DNA from: Candidatus Finniella inopinata
Lineage (GTDB): Bacteria; Pseudomonadota; Alphaproteobacteria; Paracaedibacterales; CAITNM01
NCBI GenBank assembly: GCA_945860985.1
Contig: CAMASM010000003.1
Location: 1-42,486, forward strand
Direction: 5' to 3'
Length of the DNA: 42,486 bases
Shown: in pieces, positions 1 through 9,863 of the stretch
How positions within the stretch are numbered: the stretch's first letter is position 1
How the letters are laid out: each line of letters opens with the position of its first letter
Position numbers and translations under genes: made by a program
Notes under the pieces: model-generated
The model's database searches: none
What the model saw: the letters and a program-made list of their open reading frames with translations, nothing else
What the model was told of the DNA's origin: nothing

Positions 1-84
1 AATATTAAGAAAGGTCGTGAATTTTTGGTAAACAGTTTGGAAAATACAGCTAGCAAAGCTTACATACTTTTGCTTCACTTGTAG
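1..84 (+). CDS. 3' end of an ORF entering from the left edge (product unknown)
   Basis: Frame 1 is open from the window edge to TAG at 82-84 (NIKKGREFLVNSLENTASKAYILLLHL*); short, so weak. Confidence 0.3.
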   Translation, partial: NIKKGREFLVNSLENTASKAYILLLHL

Positions 85-109
85 TAAGATGTTTAGCAAG
101 TTATAAAGC

Positions 110-1744
110 ATGTCATTTGTTTGGGTTTGTTTATTTTTTGTACTTAGTGGTTGCCGTGAAATGAGTAATCATCAGCCTGTAATGCCCAGATTTGATAGGC
201 TGGAGGCAAAGGAGTTGGCTAAACCTGTAGAGAATGTTGTACCTGATTCAGAGCGGGTAAAAGTTATTCAAAAGAAGGAGACTCAAAAGTTTCCAAAAGC
301 TATGTATAAGCTGGTATCAGTATCCGTTTCTGAAGGTATTCCTTTGAAAAACGTTTTTATTGAATTGGCACGGCAGGCTAATGTTGATTTGCAACTTGAT
401 ACGGCTATCGATGCAAAAATTATTTTTACAGCGCAAGATCGCCCGTTTATTGACATAATTAAGGCCATGTGTGAAATGGCAAATTTACGTTTCGATGTGA
501 TTGATAATGCCTTGCGTATTGAGCGAGATACGTTGTATCCACAAAATTATAATGTACAGTTTTTGAATTTATCGCGTTCGAGTGAGAATCAATTAACTGT
601 TGCGACTGATGTTTTTTCAAGTGTTGGTCCAGTGAAAGGGAATATTGGCGATAATGTTTCCAAAAGTGCTTTAAAGGCTACTACCAAAAATGATTTTTGG
701 GATGAGTTAGAGCAAAATCTGAAAACGATCGTTGAAACTAGTGATGAAAAAGGCTCCTATTCCATACATCGTCAGGCTGGACTTGTGTCGCTGCGTGCTA
801 ATCGTAAACAACATATACAGGTGGGGAAATACTTAGAACAATTACGTAAGGTAGCTTGTTGTCAGGTATTGATAGAAGCAAAAATAATTGAAGTAACTTT
901 AAAAGATGAATATAGAAGCGGTATTAATTGGCACGATATTGGTAATAAAGGAGATTTGAGGATAAAAGCTGATTTTGGAAATTTGGCTAACAAGAGTAGT
1001 TTTTTGGATCCGACTTCAGCACAAACCGACATGGTTAGCTTTGGAGCAAGTGGATCACGTTTTTCGGCAATTGCAAATATGCTGCAAGAGTTTGGTTTTG
1101 TTAGGACTTTATCAAGCCCTCGTCTTACTGTAATGAATAACCAAGCAGCCATTTTAAAAGTTGCCCAGAATAAAGTTTATTTCAGGCTTAACTATGACAA
1201 AATGTACAATTCCCAAAACTTTCGTGAAAGCACTACAGTTTCTAGCGATATTCAAACAGTGCCAATCGGCTTAATTATGATGGTGCAGCCATCTATAGAT
1301 CCGCAAACTGGGGAAATTATTTTGTTTTTGAGGCCTAGTATTTCTAGGTTGACTCAAACGGTAGCTGATCCTGCAGTTGATATTGCTTACAATGCCTCTG
1401 CTGTTGCTGGTGCTGAAAGGCAATCATCACCTACTCAGTCACTTATACCGGTTGTTGAAGTACGAGAAATTGATTCTGTGTTACGGTTAAATAATAAAGA
1501 AATGGCAGTTTTAGGTGGTTTAATGGAGGTTCGTTCTTCTGAACATAAGCAGGGTATTCCTGGCCTTGATGAAGTTCCTTTGGTGCGGGATTTAACAGGC
1601 AGCATTTCTGAAGGTGATACAATTGTAGAATTGGTTATTGTGTTAAAAGCAACAATTGTAGATAATGGGGCCATGCCGGATGGGGCGGATCAACGTTTAA
1701 TAGAAAAATACACAACTGATCCACGCCCATTAAATCCTCTTTAA
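110..1744 (+). CDS. Secretin of the PilQ/MshL/GspD superfamily, probable lipoprotein
   Basis: Lipobox-like LSGC near N-terminus; secretin C-terminal pattern (VLIEAKIIEVTL, VRTLSSPRLTVMNNQAAILKV, VLGGLMEVRSSEHKQGIPGLDEVPLVRDL). Confidence 0.88.
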   Translation: MSFVWVCLFFVLSGCREMSNHQPVMPRFDRLEAKELAKPVENVVPDSERVKVIQKKETQKFPKAMYKLVSVSVSEGIPLKNVFIELARQANVDLQLDTAIDAKIIFTAQDRPFIDIIKAMCEMANLRFDVIDNALRIERDTLYPQNYNVQFLNLSRSSENQLTVATDVFSSVGPVKGNIGDNVSKSALKATTKNDFWDELEQNLKTIVETSDEKGSYSIHRQAGLVSLRANRKQHIQVGKYLEQLRKVACCQVLIEAKIIEVTLKDEYRSGINWHDIGNKGDLRIKADFGNLANKSSFLDPTSAQTDMVSFGASGSRFSAIANMLQEFGFVRTLSSPRLTVMNNQAAILKVAQNKVYFRLNYDKMYNSQNFRESTTVSSDIQTVPIGLIMMVQPSIDPQTGEIILFLRPSISRLTQTVADPAVDIAYNASAVAGAERQSSPTQSLIPVVEVREIDSVLRLNNKEMAVLGGLMEVRSSEHKQGIPGLDEVPLVRDLTGSISEGDTIVELVIVLKATIVDNGAMPDGADQRLIEKYTTDPRPLNPL

Positions 1745-1763
1745 AAAATAGGATGTGAACGAT

Positions 1764-2387
1764 ATGTTTAAGCAAAAATTTAAAGCGGTTTTTTTTGACT
1801 GGGATAATACCCTAGTTGATGCTTGGCCAATTCTTCTTAAGTCAACAAATGAGGTTTTACAACATTTTGGCTTGCCAACGTTAACGCTAGCTGAAGTTAA
1901 AATAAATGCTAGATCTTCTACACGTGAAGGTTTTCCTAAGCAATTTGGGGAAAACTGGCAAGAAGCGCAAGAAATTTTTTACAACGCAGTTCATGATTAT
2001 AAAGATGAGCTTAGGTTGTATGATGGCGTAGCCGAAAAGCTTCAATTGCTGAAAAATGCCGATTATAAGGTGGCAATTATTAGTAATAAAAAAAATAAGA
2101 TACTTCATGAAGAAATTAAACAATTTAATATTTCTAGTGATTTAGTTTTAGGTTCGGGGGATACTGCCTACGACAAGCCCCACCCTGAGATGGGGTTGAT
2201 TGCTCTAAATCATTTTGGGTTAGGGGCAAAAGAAGTGGTTTATGTAGGTGATAGTATTACTGATTGGGTTTTTGCTAGTAATTTGAATATGCCGGCAATT
2301 GCTATTGGTGATGATGCTTATGATGGGCAGCTACTAGCAAGGTTTGATTCTGTGAATCAGCCTATTGAGATTTTGCTTGCTAGCTAA
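1764..2387 (+). CDS. HAD-superfamily hydrolase, phosphoglycolate phosphatase-like
   Basis: HAD motif FFDWDNTLVDAW, IISNKK, YVGDSITDW; internal ATG preferred to GTG at 1755. Confidence 0.85.
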   Translation: MFKQKFKAVFFDWDNTLVDAWPILLKSTNEVLQHFGLPTLTLAEVKINARSSTREGFPKQFGENWQEAQEIFYNAVHDYKDELRLYDGVAEKLQLLKNADYKVAIISNKKNKILHEEIKQFNISSDLVLGSGDTAYDKPHPEMGLIALNHFGLGAKEVVYVGDSITDWVFASNLNMPAIAIGDDAYDGQLLARFDSVNQPIEILLAS

Positions 2388-2431
2388 AGCTAAGTTGCGT
2401 TCATAGTAATATGCCTACGAAATAATCACCT

Positions 2432-2600
2432 GGATACCGCGGTCTGGGCCGCGGTACGTCGCACTAGATACTCCCGCAGCTACGTCAATGGATAGCCACT
2501 AACGACACCCCGCATACCCCGTCATCGGGGCGGCGCTTGATAGCGGGGTCCAAAGCTCAGTGAGATAGGAATCTCATATCATCTTGAGTGCAAGTTGGGG
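2432..2600. repeat. Composite intergenic palindromic repeat region (REP-like)
   Basis: CCGCGGTCTGGGCCGCGG palindrome followed by CCCCGTCATCGGGG and GAGAT..ATCTC inverted repeats; core also present at 22.5, 22.8, 41.2 and 41.3 kb. Confidence 0.7.
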
Positions 2601-2605
2601 TAAGA

Positions 2606-3118
2606 TTAAACTTTTTTTGAGATTTTAATTGCTGTCTTGGTTATTGTTTTAACTACTTTACTTAAAATTTCGAAGCCATTGATTTCTCTACCGCCTCCTT
2701 GTTCCGCTATTGCGCGGTGGTGGTCTTCTTCTTTTTGAAATTGTTGAATTGTATCTAACAAACTTTTGTGCTCTGGAAACTCTTTCAAAACATCAATTTG
2801 CTGTTGGTAATGTTCAACGATTACTTCTTCAACGGCAATTGTACAAGCATGGGCTGCACGTTTTCCCATTAATGCGGTAACTGCACCCATTCCATAGCTT
2901 AATAGGTGCCACAATGGTTGAAATGTAGTGGGCTGTACTTTGTTTTCAATCATTAATTTTGTAAAAGTTTTAAGGTGTTCAATCTCTTGTTCTGCCATGA
3001 ACACCAAATCAGGGTCGTCGCCTAAAATTTTGCGTTGTGCCTTATAAATTTGCTGGGCACCAAGCTCACCAGCATGGTTGACCCGCAATATCGATTTTAT
3101 TTCTTTGGATGAGTCCAT
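2606..3118 (-). CDS. coq7: Demethoxyubiquinone hydroxylase Coq7
   Basis: LRVNHAGELGAQQIYKAQ and AEQEIEHL/EEVIVEHY di-iron motifs; start at MDSSKEI inside the longer ORF. Confidence 0.9.
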   Translation of the reverse strand: MDSSKEIKSILRVNHAGELGAQQIYKAQRKILGDDPDLVFMAEQEIEHLKTFTKLMIENKVQPTTFQPLWHLLSYGMGAVTALMGKRAAHACTIAVEEVIVEHYQQQIDVLKEFPEHKSLLDTIQQFQKEEDHHRAIAEQGGGREINGFEILSKVVKTITKTAIKISKKV

Positions 3119-3612
3119 TCCCGCCAACCAATTACTAGTGTTGCAAATAAAAATGCTCCTATAGTCCACCAACTAGCAGGGATTCCAAAAATGTACCAAT
3201 TGATTTGATCGCAGCGTGCAACCTTTTGATTTTTCATTTGTTCTTGCAGTGATTGCAACATTTCTGCTGGGTCACTTGAAGTTAGGTTAACGTTTCCAAC
3301 ACATGATTGTGGCATTGCCCACCATTTTTGTTCAACACCAACATGGTATCCTGTTAGAATTACTCCACCCAATGCAAATAAATAAATAATTGTGGTACCA
3401 GCTTTATGATCAACTCCTGAAACTACTACACCTAGCGACATGGCGATAATCGCCATCATTACATAACGCTCAAATATGCAGAGACTACATGGAACAATGC
3501 CAAATCCGTATTCTGCCATATAGCCAGTACATAGTAGGCTAAAAAAGAATACAGCTACGAACCAGTAGAAATATCTGGAGTTTTTAAAAATCTCGTTAGT
3601 CACCCTATGCAC
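3097..3612 (-). CDS. dsbB: Disulfide bond formation protein DsbB
   Basis: CSLCIFERYVM motif, second Cys pair, four hydrophobic segments. Confidence 0.85.
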   Translation of the reverse strand: MHRVTNEIFKNSRYFYWFVAVFFFSLLCTGYMAEYGFGIVPCSLCIFERYVMMAIIAMSLGVVVSGVDHKAGTTIIYLFALGGVILTGYHVGVEQKWWAMPQSCVGNVNLTSSDPAEMLQSLQEQMKNQKVARCDQINWYIFGIPASWWTIGAFLFATLVIGWREWTHPKK

Positions 3613-4229
3613 TTCACAATAGCAAATCCTACTAAAATTATAGCTAAGCTTACCAAAAGCGCTAGAGTTAAATATTTTTCAATGTATTGTTTTGCAATAG
3701 GTCCAAAAAAGTATAATAGCGCTGATAATAGGTAGAAACGAAAGGATCTAGCTATGATTGAGGCTGTAATAAATTGCATAAAATCAAACTTGGCAACGCC
3801 ACAGGTAATAGTTACAAGCTTGTAAGGAATGGGCGTTAGGCCTTTAAGCGCGATAATCCAAAATCCATAATTTTGGAAATCGTTTTGAAAGCGGTCAAAA
3901 GCGCTTTGCATTTGATAGGTATCGATAATCCACTGTCCAAAAGATGCGAATAGGTAAAAGCCAATTGCGTATCCTAACATTCCACCAATAACAGATGAGA
4001 CTGTTGCCCAAAAAGCCAAGCGCCAAGCTAATAAGCGATTTGCTAGAATCATGGGAATGAGCATGAAATCAGGAGGAAGCGGGAAAAATGAACTTTCTGC
4101 AAAAGCTACTAAGTACATTATGTACTGGGCACGTTTAGTTTCTGCAGCTTCTAGGCACCAGTCATACATGCGGCGTAAGAGATTAGGTTGTTTTACCTTT
4201 GCCTGTGAGCAAGTTAAATTACTTGTCAT
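3600..4229 (-). CDS. DedA/YqaA-family (SNARE-associated/VTT) membrane protein
   Basis: ESSFFPLPPDFMLIPMILANR and GLTPIPYKLVTITCGVAKF motifs. Confidence 0.85.
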   Translation of the reverse strand: MTSNLTCSQAKVKQPNLLRRMYDWCLEAAETKRAQYIMYLVAFAESSFFPLPPDFMLIPMILANRLLAWRLAFWATVSSVIGGMLGYAIGFYLFASFGQWIIDTYQMQSAFDRFQNDFQNYGFWIIALKGLTPIPYKLVTITCGVAKFDFMQFITASIIARSFRFYLLSALLYFFGPIAKQYIEKYLTLALLVSLAIILVGFAIVKCIG

Positions 4230-4319
4230 TCAGTTTTTACAAAAAATTTCAGAGCTAGACTTTTATACCACAAAACATGACAATCGCTACATGTATTTGG
4301 GGTAGAATTGGACGAGATT

Positions 4320-6149
4320 ATGTGTGGTATTATTGGTATTTTATCAAACGAGCAGGTTGGGGGTAGAATAATCGATGGATTATCACGTTTGGAATATCGT
4401 GGTTATGATTCTGCTGGTGTTGCTACAATTGATCAAAGAGCTATTCAAAGACGTAGATCTGAAGGAAAACTTCAAGCATTGAGAGATATTTTAGAATCAG
4501 ATCCAATTTCTGGAACTGTTGGTATTGGCCATACTCGTTGGGCTACCCATGGTTTGCCAACTCATCAAAATGCTCATCCTCATGCTACTGATCGAGTGGC
4601 TGTAGTGCATAATGGTATAATTGAAAATTATCAGTTGCTTAAGAATGCATTAATTAATCAGGGTTTAGTATTTCAAAGTGAAACTGATACAGAAGTCGTG
4701 GTGCACTTAATTGATCAAGCTTTGAAAGCTGGTAAGTCGCCGGAAAATGCTGTGCGTGAGACTATTGAAAAGTTAGAGGGCGCATTTGCTTTGGCGATTG
4801 TCTTTAAAGATAATCCGGATCTATTAATTGGCACACGTCGAGGTAGTCCTTTAGTTCTTGGAATTAATGATGATGAGCTGTTCCTAGGATCAGATGCTTG
4901 GGCACTTGCTCCATGGACCAAAAAGGTTTGTTACCTTGAGGAAGGGGATACGGTTATTATGCAACGTGGTGCAGAATTTACTTACGAAATTTATGATGCA
5001 GGTAACCAGATCGTAAAGCGTCCGTTGAAAGAGTTAAACTTAGCGATAGGTGCTGCTAATAAGGGAAAATATAGCCACTTTATGTTAAAGGAAATTTTTG
5101 AACAACCTCAAACCTTAAGTGATACTTTACTTTCTTTGGTTGATGAACAAAGTAAAACTATACAGATTGAGTCGCCGTTTGATCTTTCAAATAAAATTTT
5201 ACGTATTCGGCTGATTTCCTGTGGTACATCGTATTACGCTTGCCTTATGGCTAAATACTGGTTTGAAAAGATGGCACACATTTTGTGTGAGGTTGATTTA
5301 GCTTCAGAATTTCGTTATCGCGATCCGGTTTTAAATAGTGACGATATTTGCGTGTTTGTTTCACAGTCTGGTGAAACTATCGATACCTTAGCGGCGCTTA
5401 ATTTAGTTAAAGGTATGGGGTGTCAAACCGTGGCAATAGTGAACGTTCCTGAGAGTTCACTGGCGCGTGCTGCCCATAAGCATATTTTAACCATGGCTGG
5501 TCCTGAAATTGGTGTAGCTTCAACAAAAGCGTTTACAGCACAGTTGATGGTGTTAAATATATTAGCATTGCAAGCTGCGGAATTTCGCAAAGTTATGGAT
5601 AAAGAGGCTGTGCTTAAGCATTTTACTGACCTCTTACATGTGCCAAAACAAGTAAGCCAGGTTTTACAAAATGTTTCAGAATTCGACAAACTAGGTTTAA
5701 GACTTTCGCAGGCTCGGGATATACTATTTATTGGTCGCGGTACAAATTACCCAGTGGCTTTAGAAGGGGCATTAAAGTTGAAAGAGATTTCTTATATTCA
5801 TGCAGAAGCGCATGCTGCGGGTGAATTAAAGCATGGTCCAATTGCTTTGATAGACAAGCTTACTCCGTTAATTGCTATTGCGCCAAATGATGCTTGGTTT
5901 GAAAAAACTGCTTCAAATATTCAAGAGGTTTCTGCTCGTGGTGCGCCAATTTTTGTATTGACTGATGATCATAGCTTTAAAGTAAATGCCCATGAATTTC
6001 AAAATATTTGTTTACCTAAATCTAGTAGTGTTGGTAACTGTTTTATCTACACTTGTGCTGTGCAATGTATTGCATACTATACCGCTTTGCATAAAGGTAC
6101 GGATGTGGACCAGCCGAGAAATCTGGCTAAGTCGGTCACTGTTGAATAA
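4320..6149 (+). CDS. glmS: Glutamine--fructose-6-phosphate aminotransferase
   Basis: MCGIIGI N-terminal nucleophile Cys, GHTRWATHG, SQSGETIDTL, C-terminal NLAKSVTVE; start placed so that Cys is residue 2. Confidence 0.97.
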   Translation: MCGIIGILSNEQVGGRIIDGLSRLEYRGYDSAGVATIDQRAIQRRRSEGKLQALRDILESDPISGTVGIGHTRWATHGLPTHQNAHPHATDRVAVVHNGIIENYQLLKNALINQGLVFQSETDTEVVVHLIDQALKAGKSPENAVRETIEKLEGAFALAIVFKDNPDLLIGTRRGSPLVLGINDDELFLGSDAWALAPWTKKVCYLEEGDTVIMQRGAEFTYEIYDAGNQIVKRPLKELNLAIGAANKGKYSHFMLKEIFEQPQTLSDTLLSLVDEQSKTIQIESPFDLSNKILRIRLISCGTSYYACLMAKYWFEKMAHILCEVDLASEFRYRDPVLNSDDICVFVSQSGETIDTLAALNLVKGMGCQTVAIVNVPESSLARAAHKHILTMAGPEIGVASTKAFTAQLMVLNILALQAAEFRKVMDKEAVLKHFTDLLHVPKQVSQVLQNVSEFDKLGLRLSQARDILFIGRGTNYPVALEGALKLKEISYIHAEAHAAGELKHGPIALIDKLTPLIAIAPNDAWFEKTASNIQEVSARGAPIFVLTDDHSFKVNAHEFQNICLPKSSSVGNCFIYTCAVQCIAYYTALHKGTDVDQPRNLAKSVTVE

Positions 6150-6168
6150 GTTGACGGTTTTAAAAAAA

Positions 6169-6193
6169 GGGGCTCTTTTAGAGCCCCTTAATT
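6169..6193. terminator. Bidirectional intrinsic terminator between glmS and hpf
   Basis: GGGGCTC-TTTTA-GAGCCCC, preceded by A-run and followed by TTAATTTATT. Confidence 0.8.
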
Positions 6194-6195
6194 TA

Positions 6196-6753
6196 TTAAG
6201 CACATTTGCTTGGATCAATCCAGCCTACGTTGCCATCTTTTCTTCTGTAAACTACGTTTAACTGGTCATTAGCTGCATTTTTAAACATCACTATTGGTGA
6301 ATCTGCCAAATCAAGTTTCATTACGGCTTCACTAACTGTTAAGTGGTGAATTTCGTGGGCCATTTCGGCTACTACAACTGGAATATCAGTGCCACTATCT
6401 TCTGACTTATGATCAACTACTGAATATAAGGCTGAGATTGCAGCTACATCGCTGTGGCGCTTGCGATCACGTAATCTAGAACGGTATTTCTTGATGCGTG
6501 TTTCTAGTTTTGTTAAAGCATCACCGAAGCTTTTGTATGCATCACTGTCGTGACCTTTGCTGTGAATAACTAAATTCTTGCTAACGTGTACAGCTAAGTC
6601 AGTAATGAATTCGTGGTTGTTTTTGCTAAGGTGAACATTAGATTCATGAAGTTCACCAACGTATTTATCTAATAGGTTTTTTAGTTCGGTTTCAATAAAC
6701 GTGTTGAGGCTTTCTCCTACGTCTACTTGATGACCTGCTATTTGTATTGACAT
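6196..6753 (-). CDS. hpf: Ribosome hibernation promoting factor, long form
   Basis: MSIQIAGHQVDVGESLNTFIETELKNLLDKY N-domain and FKNAANDQLNVVYRRKDGNVGWIDP C-domain. Confidence 0.9.
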   Translation of the reverse strand: MSIQIAGHQVDVGESLNTFIETELKNLLDKYVGELHESNVHLSKNNHEFITDLAVHVSKNLVIHSKGHDSDAYKSFGDALTKLETRIKKYRSRLRDRKRHSDVAAISALYSVVDHKSEDSGTDIPVVVAEMAHEIHHLTVSEAVMKLDLADSPIVMFKNAANDQLNVVYRRKDGNVGWIDPSKCA

Positions 6754-6767
6754 AACCTTACTCCTTT

Positions 6768-8525
6768 TTAAGAATCCAAACTTCTAGCTTGTCTTTTCCA
6801 TAAATGAGCATATTGCCCATCTAAATGCAACAGCTGCTGATGAGTTCCTGATTCGATAATTTTACCTTTTTCCAGTACAAAAATCTGGTCGGCATCTATT
6901 ACAGTTGAAAGTCTATGGGCAACCATAATCGTAGTACGACCTTTCATTAACTCATTCAAGGCCATTTGGATGTGACGCTCGGAATCAGTATCAAGCGCAG
7001 ACGTTGCTTCGTCAAGTAGCAAAATTGGCGCTTTTTTAAGCATGGCTCTAGCAATTGCTAAACGTTGGCGTTGTCCCCCGGAAAGACTTACGCCATTTTC
7101 ACCAACAATAGTGTGGTATCCTTGGGGTAATCTTTCAATGAAATCGTGTGCTGCTGCGGCTTTTGCCACATTATATACATCTTCTTCTGAAAAGTATTGG
7201 CATCCATAAGCGATATTTTCAAAAACGCTTAAATCAAATAAGGCAATTTCTTGACTAACTAGGGCAATTTGAGAACGTAATTGCGACAATTCCCAGTCTT
7301 TTACGTCGATTCCATCAATAATGACTTGCCCCTGTTCGACGTCATAAAAACGCGGTATTAGGTTAATAACTGTAGACTTACCAGAACCACTGGCACCAAC
7401 AAGAGCAATGCATTGGCCAGCTTGTGCCGTAAGGCTAATTCCTTGTAACGCTTTTTTTCTTGGTCCGTAAGAAAAATATACATCATTGTATTCAACACGC
7501 CCTTTAATTTGTTTTGGTAGTTTAGGTTTTTCAGGAGTAAGGATTGTAACTGGCGCATCTATAATTTCAAAAACCCTATCAGCTGCTGCTAGGCCTTCTT
7601 GGAGATTTGCATTTAGGTTGCTTAGGCGTTTTAGGGGTTCGTACGCTAGAATGAGTGCACCTATAAATGAAATAAATTCACCTGTGGTTCTGTTATGGTG
7701 CATTACTTGCAAGCCACCATAGGCAATCACTGAAATAATAGCGATGCCACCCATGCTTTCGATAATTGGGTGGCCTAACGATCTTACTCTGGCAGTTTTT
7801 ACAACTAGTTTGAAAATTTTTTCAATTTGCTTCATTGCGCGATGAGCTTCGTAGTTTTCGGTACCGTATGCTTTTATTACTCTAATTCCCTGAAAAATCT
7901 GGGTTAATTGTTTTGTAAAGTGTGCAATTTCTTCTTGGGCATTAAATGTTACTTTGCGCATTCTTCTGCCAATTCGAATAATTGGCAAAAATGCTGCTGG
8001 AAAAATAAAAAAAGACATGCAGGCTAAAAACCAATCGCGGTAAAACATTACCCCAATTAAAAACAAAAGGGTGAAGCTGTCTCTGCCGAAGCCAACAATG
8101 GTGGTAGCAACGCTATTACGCATTAGTGATACATCGTTTGTAAATCTAGATAAAATTTCACCGCTGTTGCGCTTGTGAAAATAATCAAGGTCTAGGCTAA
8201 GTAAGTGACCAAGAACTCTGTTTTGAATATCTGAAATGATGCTTTGACCGATACGTGTCATAGTTACAGTTTCACCGTAAGAGGCCAATCCTTTAATAAC
8301 AAATGCAGCTAGTACGGCTGCGCAAAAAGTAAAAAGTAACGTAGGGTCACTTTTTGTGAAAACATCGTCAAAAACTGGTTGCAGTAAAAAGGGCAAGGCT
8401 GCGGTTGATGCGGCGGTTAGTAGCATAAAAAGGCAGGCTTTCGCAAATTTAGCCTTATAGGGTGATAGGTGTTCGTGAACCAATCTTTTTGCAAGGGACT
8501 TTTTTAAGAGATTATTTTCTGTCAT
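6768..8525 (-). CDS. msbA: MsbA-like lipid A export ABC transporter (permease-ATPase fusion)
   Basis: Six TM region, GASGSGKST Walker A, LSGGQRQRLAIARA signature, LLLDEATSALD Walker B. Confidence 0.9.
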   Translation of the reverse strand: MTENNLLKKSLAKRLVHEHLSPYKAKFAKACLFMLLTAASTAALPFLLQPVFDDVFTKSDPTLLFTFCAAVLAAFVIKGLASYGETVTMTRIGQSIISDIQNRVLGHLLSLDLDYFHKRNSGEILSRFTNDVSLMRNSVATTIVGFGRDSFTLLFLIGVMFYRDWFLACMSFFIFPAAFLPIIRIGRRMRKVTFNAQEEIAHFTKQLTQIFQGIRVIKAYGTENYEAHRAMKQIEKIFKLVVKTARVRSLGHPIIESMGGIAIISVIAYGGLQVMHHNRTTGEFISFIGALILAYEPLKRLSNLNANLQEGLAAADRVFEIIDAPVTILTPEKPKLPKQIKGRVEYNDVYFSYGPRKKALQGISLTAQAGQCIALVGASGSGKSTVINLIPRFYDVEQGQVIIDGIDVKDWELSQLRSQIALVSQEIALFDLSVFENIAYGCQYFSEEDVYNVAKAAAAHDFIERLPQGYHTIVGENGVSLSGGQRQRLAIARAMLKKAPILLLDEATSALDTDSERHIQMALNELMKGRTTIMVAHRLSTVIDADQIFVLEKGKIIESGTHQQLLHLDGQYAHLWKRQARSLDS

Positions 8526-8593
8526 AAATACGGAATAACAATTTTGTTAAACCTATCAATTTTTTAAAACCTTAGCAATCACACACAGTTTTT

Positions 8594-9760
8594 ATGCAAG
8601 CACAAAATTTTTCGATTCTAAAATGGCTGGTTTTTTTTGTAGTTTTTGCATGTTTACCTTTTCCGCACGGTAATATTTATCCATTAGCATTACTAATGGC
8701 CGCGTGCCTATATAACGCCAAGAAGTATCAGATTAATTATGAAAGGGTTGATTGGTACTTAATTGCTTTTTTGTGTTGGGGAGGGATTAGTGTTTTTTGG
8801 GCAAATGATGTGCTGATGACACTAAAGATTTATGCCAAAGTTGTTTTTATAATGCTAGGTGGTGTGTTGTGGTTTAGTGTTTATAACCAACTAGACCAAG
8901 AAAAAAAATACATAGTAAAAAATATTGTTTTTGTAGCAAGCATTTTACTTTTATTTTCTTTGTTATTCTTTGTAATAAATATTAAGTTCAGTGGTAATCT
9001 GTACAAGGTTATTGCGCCACATATTTCCCCGGCGTTGGTACATGCTTCTATTGCCTGTAGTCTTGCCATTTGGGCAAATTTGGTCAAGCTTCATAAACTG
9101 GTTCGTTCCTCTATTTTAATTTTGGCAATATTTACGTTACAATTTGCTAGTAGTGATGCAGCTGCTTTAGGTGTGTTTTTAGGGTCAAGTACTTTGCTAA
9201 TGCATAAATTATTGCCTAAATTTTTAAGGTTTATGTTTATTTATGGCATGCCAATAGTTTGGTTTTTTATGCCATTTACCTTTTGCTTATTTACTGTGGA
9301 AAATTATCACCAATGGGCGTCTTGTCTAGATCCTAGTTATACCCACCGTTTGTTTATTTGGAATTCTGTGGTTAATCAAATTTTTGAAAGATTTTGGACA
9401 GGGTTTGGTTTTGGTAGCTCACGTTTTAAAGAGTTTGGGTTAAAAGCTGAAGAAGTTCTCATTAACATTGGTAATAATCAGCAAATTCTTGATGCTCCAG
9501 TGCATCCCCATAATTACATGTTGCAAATTTGGCTTGAACTTGGGGCTATTGGGGTGTTGCTTGCTAGTTTGCTATGGATTATTTATTGGAATAGACAATA
9601 TCAAAAAGTAGATAGTTATTGTATTGCCTTTTGGGCCAGTACTTTGTGTGTGGCGGTTACAAGTATTAGTGTTTGGCAAAGCTGGTGGTTATTTTTGATG
9701 GTGATCTTGTTCCCAATCTATAGTTTTAACAATAGCAATGCTAATGCTAGCAGGACGTAG
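8594..9760 (+). CDS. O-antigen ligase/polymerase family membrane protein
   Basis: Multi-TM; HPHNYMLQIWLELGAIGVLLASLLW resembles the Wzy_C/WaaL H-x-H-N-x-x-L-Q-x-x-x-E-x-G motif. Confidence 0.82.
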   Translation: MQAQNFSILKWLVFFVVFACLPFPHGNIYPLALLMAACLYNAKKYQINYERVDWYLIAFLCWGGISVFWANDVLMTLKIYAKVVFIMLGGVLWFSVYNQLDQEKKYIVKNIVFVASILLLFSLLFFVINIKFSGNLYKVIAPHISPALVHASIACSLAIWANLVKLHKLVRSSILILAIFTLQFASSDAAALGVFLGSSTLLMHKLLPKFLRFMFIYGMPIVWFFMPFTFCLFTVENYHQWASCLDPSYTHRLFIWNSVVNQIFERFWTGFGFGSSRFKEFGLKAEEVLINIGNNQQILDAPVHPHNYMLQIWLELGAIGVLLASLLWIIYWNRQYQKVDSYCIAFWASTLCVAVTSISVWQSWWLFLMVILFPIYSFNNSNANASRT

Positions 9761-9804
9761 TTTCTAGCAATCACATAGTTTCTTACAATTTTCATAAAAG
9801 CCTA

Positions 9805-9819
9805 TTAACTATTTTTTTA
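9805..9819 (+). promoter_or_regulatory. Imperfect CtrA-like box (TTAA-N7-TTTA)
   Basis: TTAACTATTTTTTTA about 45 nt upstream of ATG 9864; one mismatch to TTAA-N7-TTAA. Confidence 0.3.
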
Positions 9820-9863
9820 CTTTGTTGTGACAGATTATTATTAAGTAATCTAAGAGAATTGCA

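Noticed and set aside
4051-4305. ORF 4051..4305 (+)
   Set aside because: Antisense to the N-terminal part of the DedA/YqaA gene and no recognisable product
5986-6261. ORFs 5986..6261 (+) and 6012..6218 (-)
   Set aside because: Overlap glmS 3' end, the terminator and hpf in other frames
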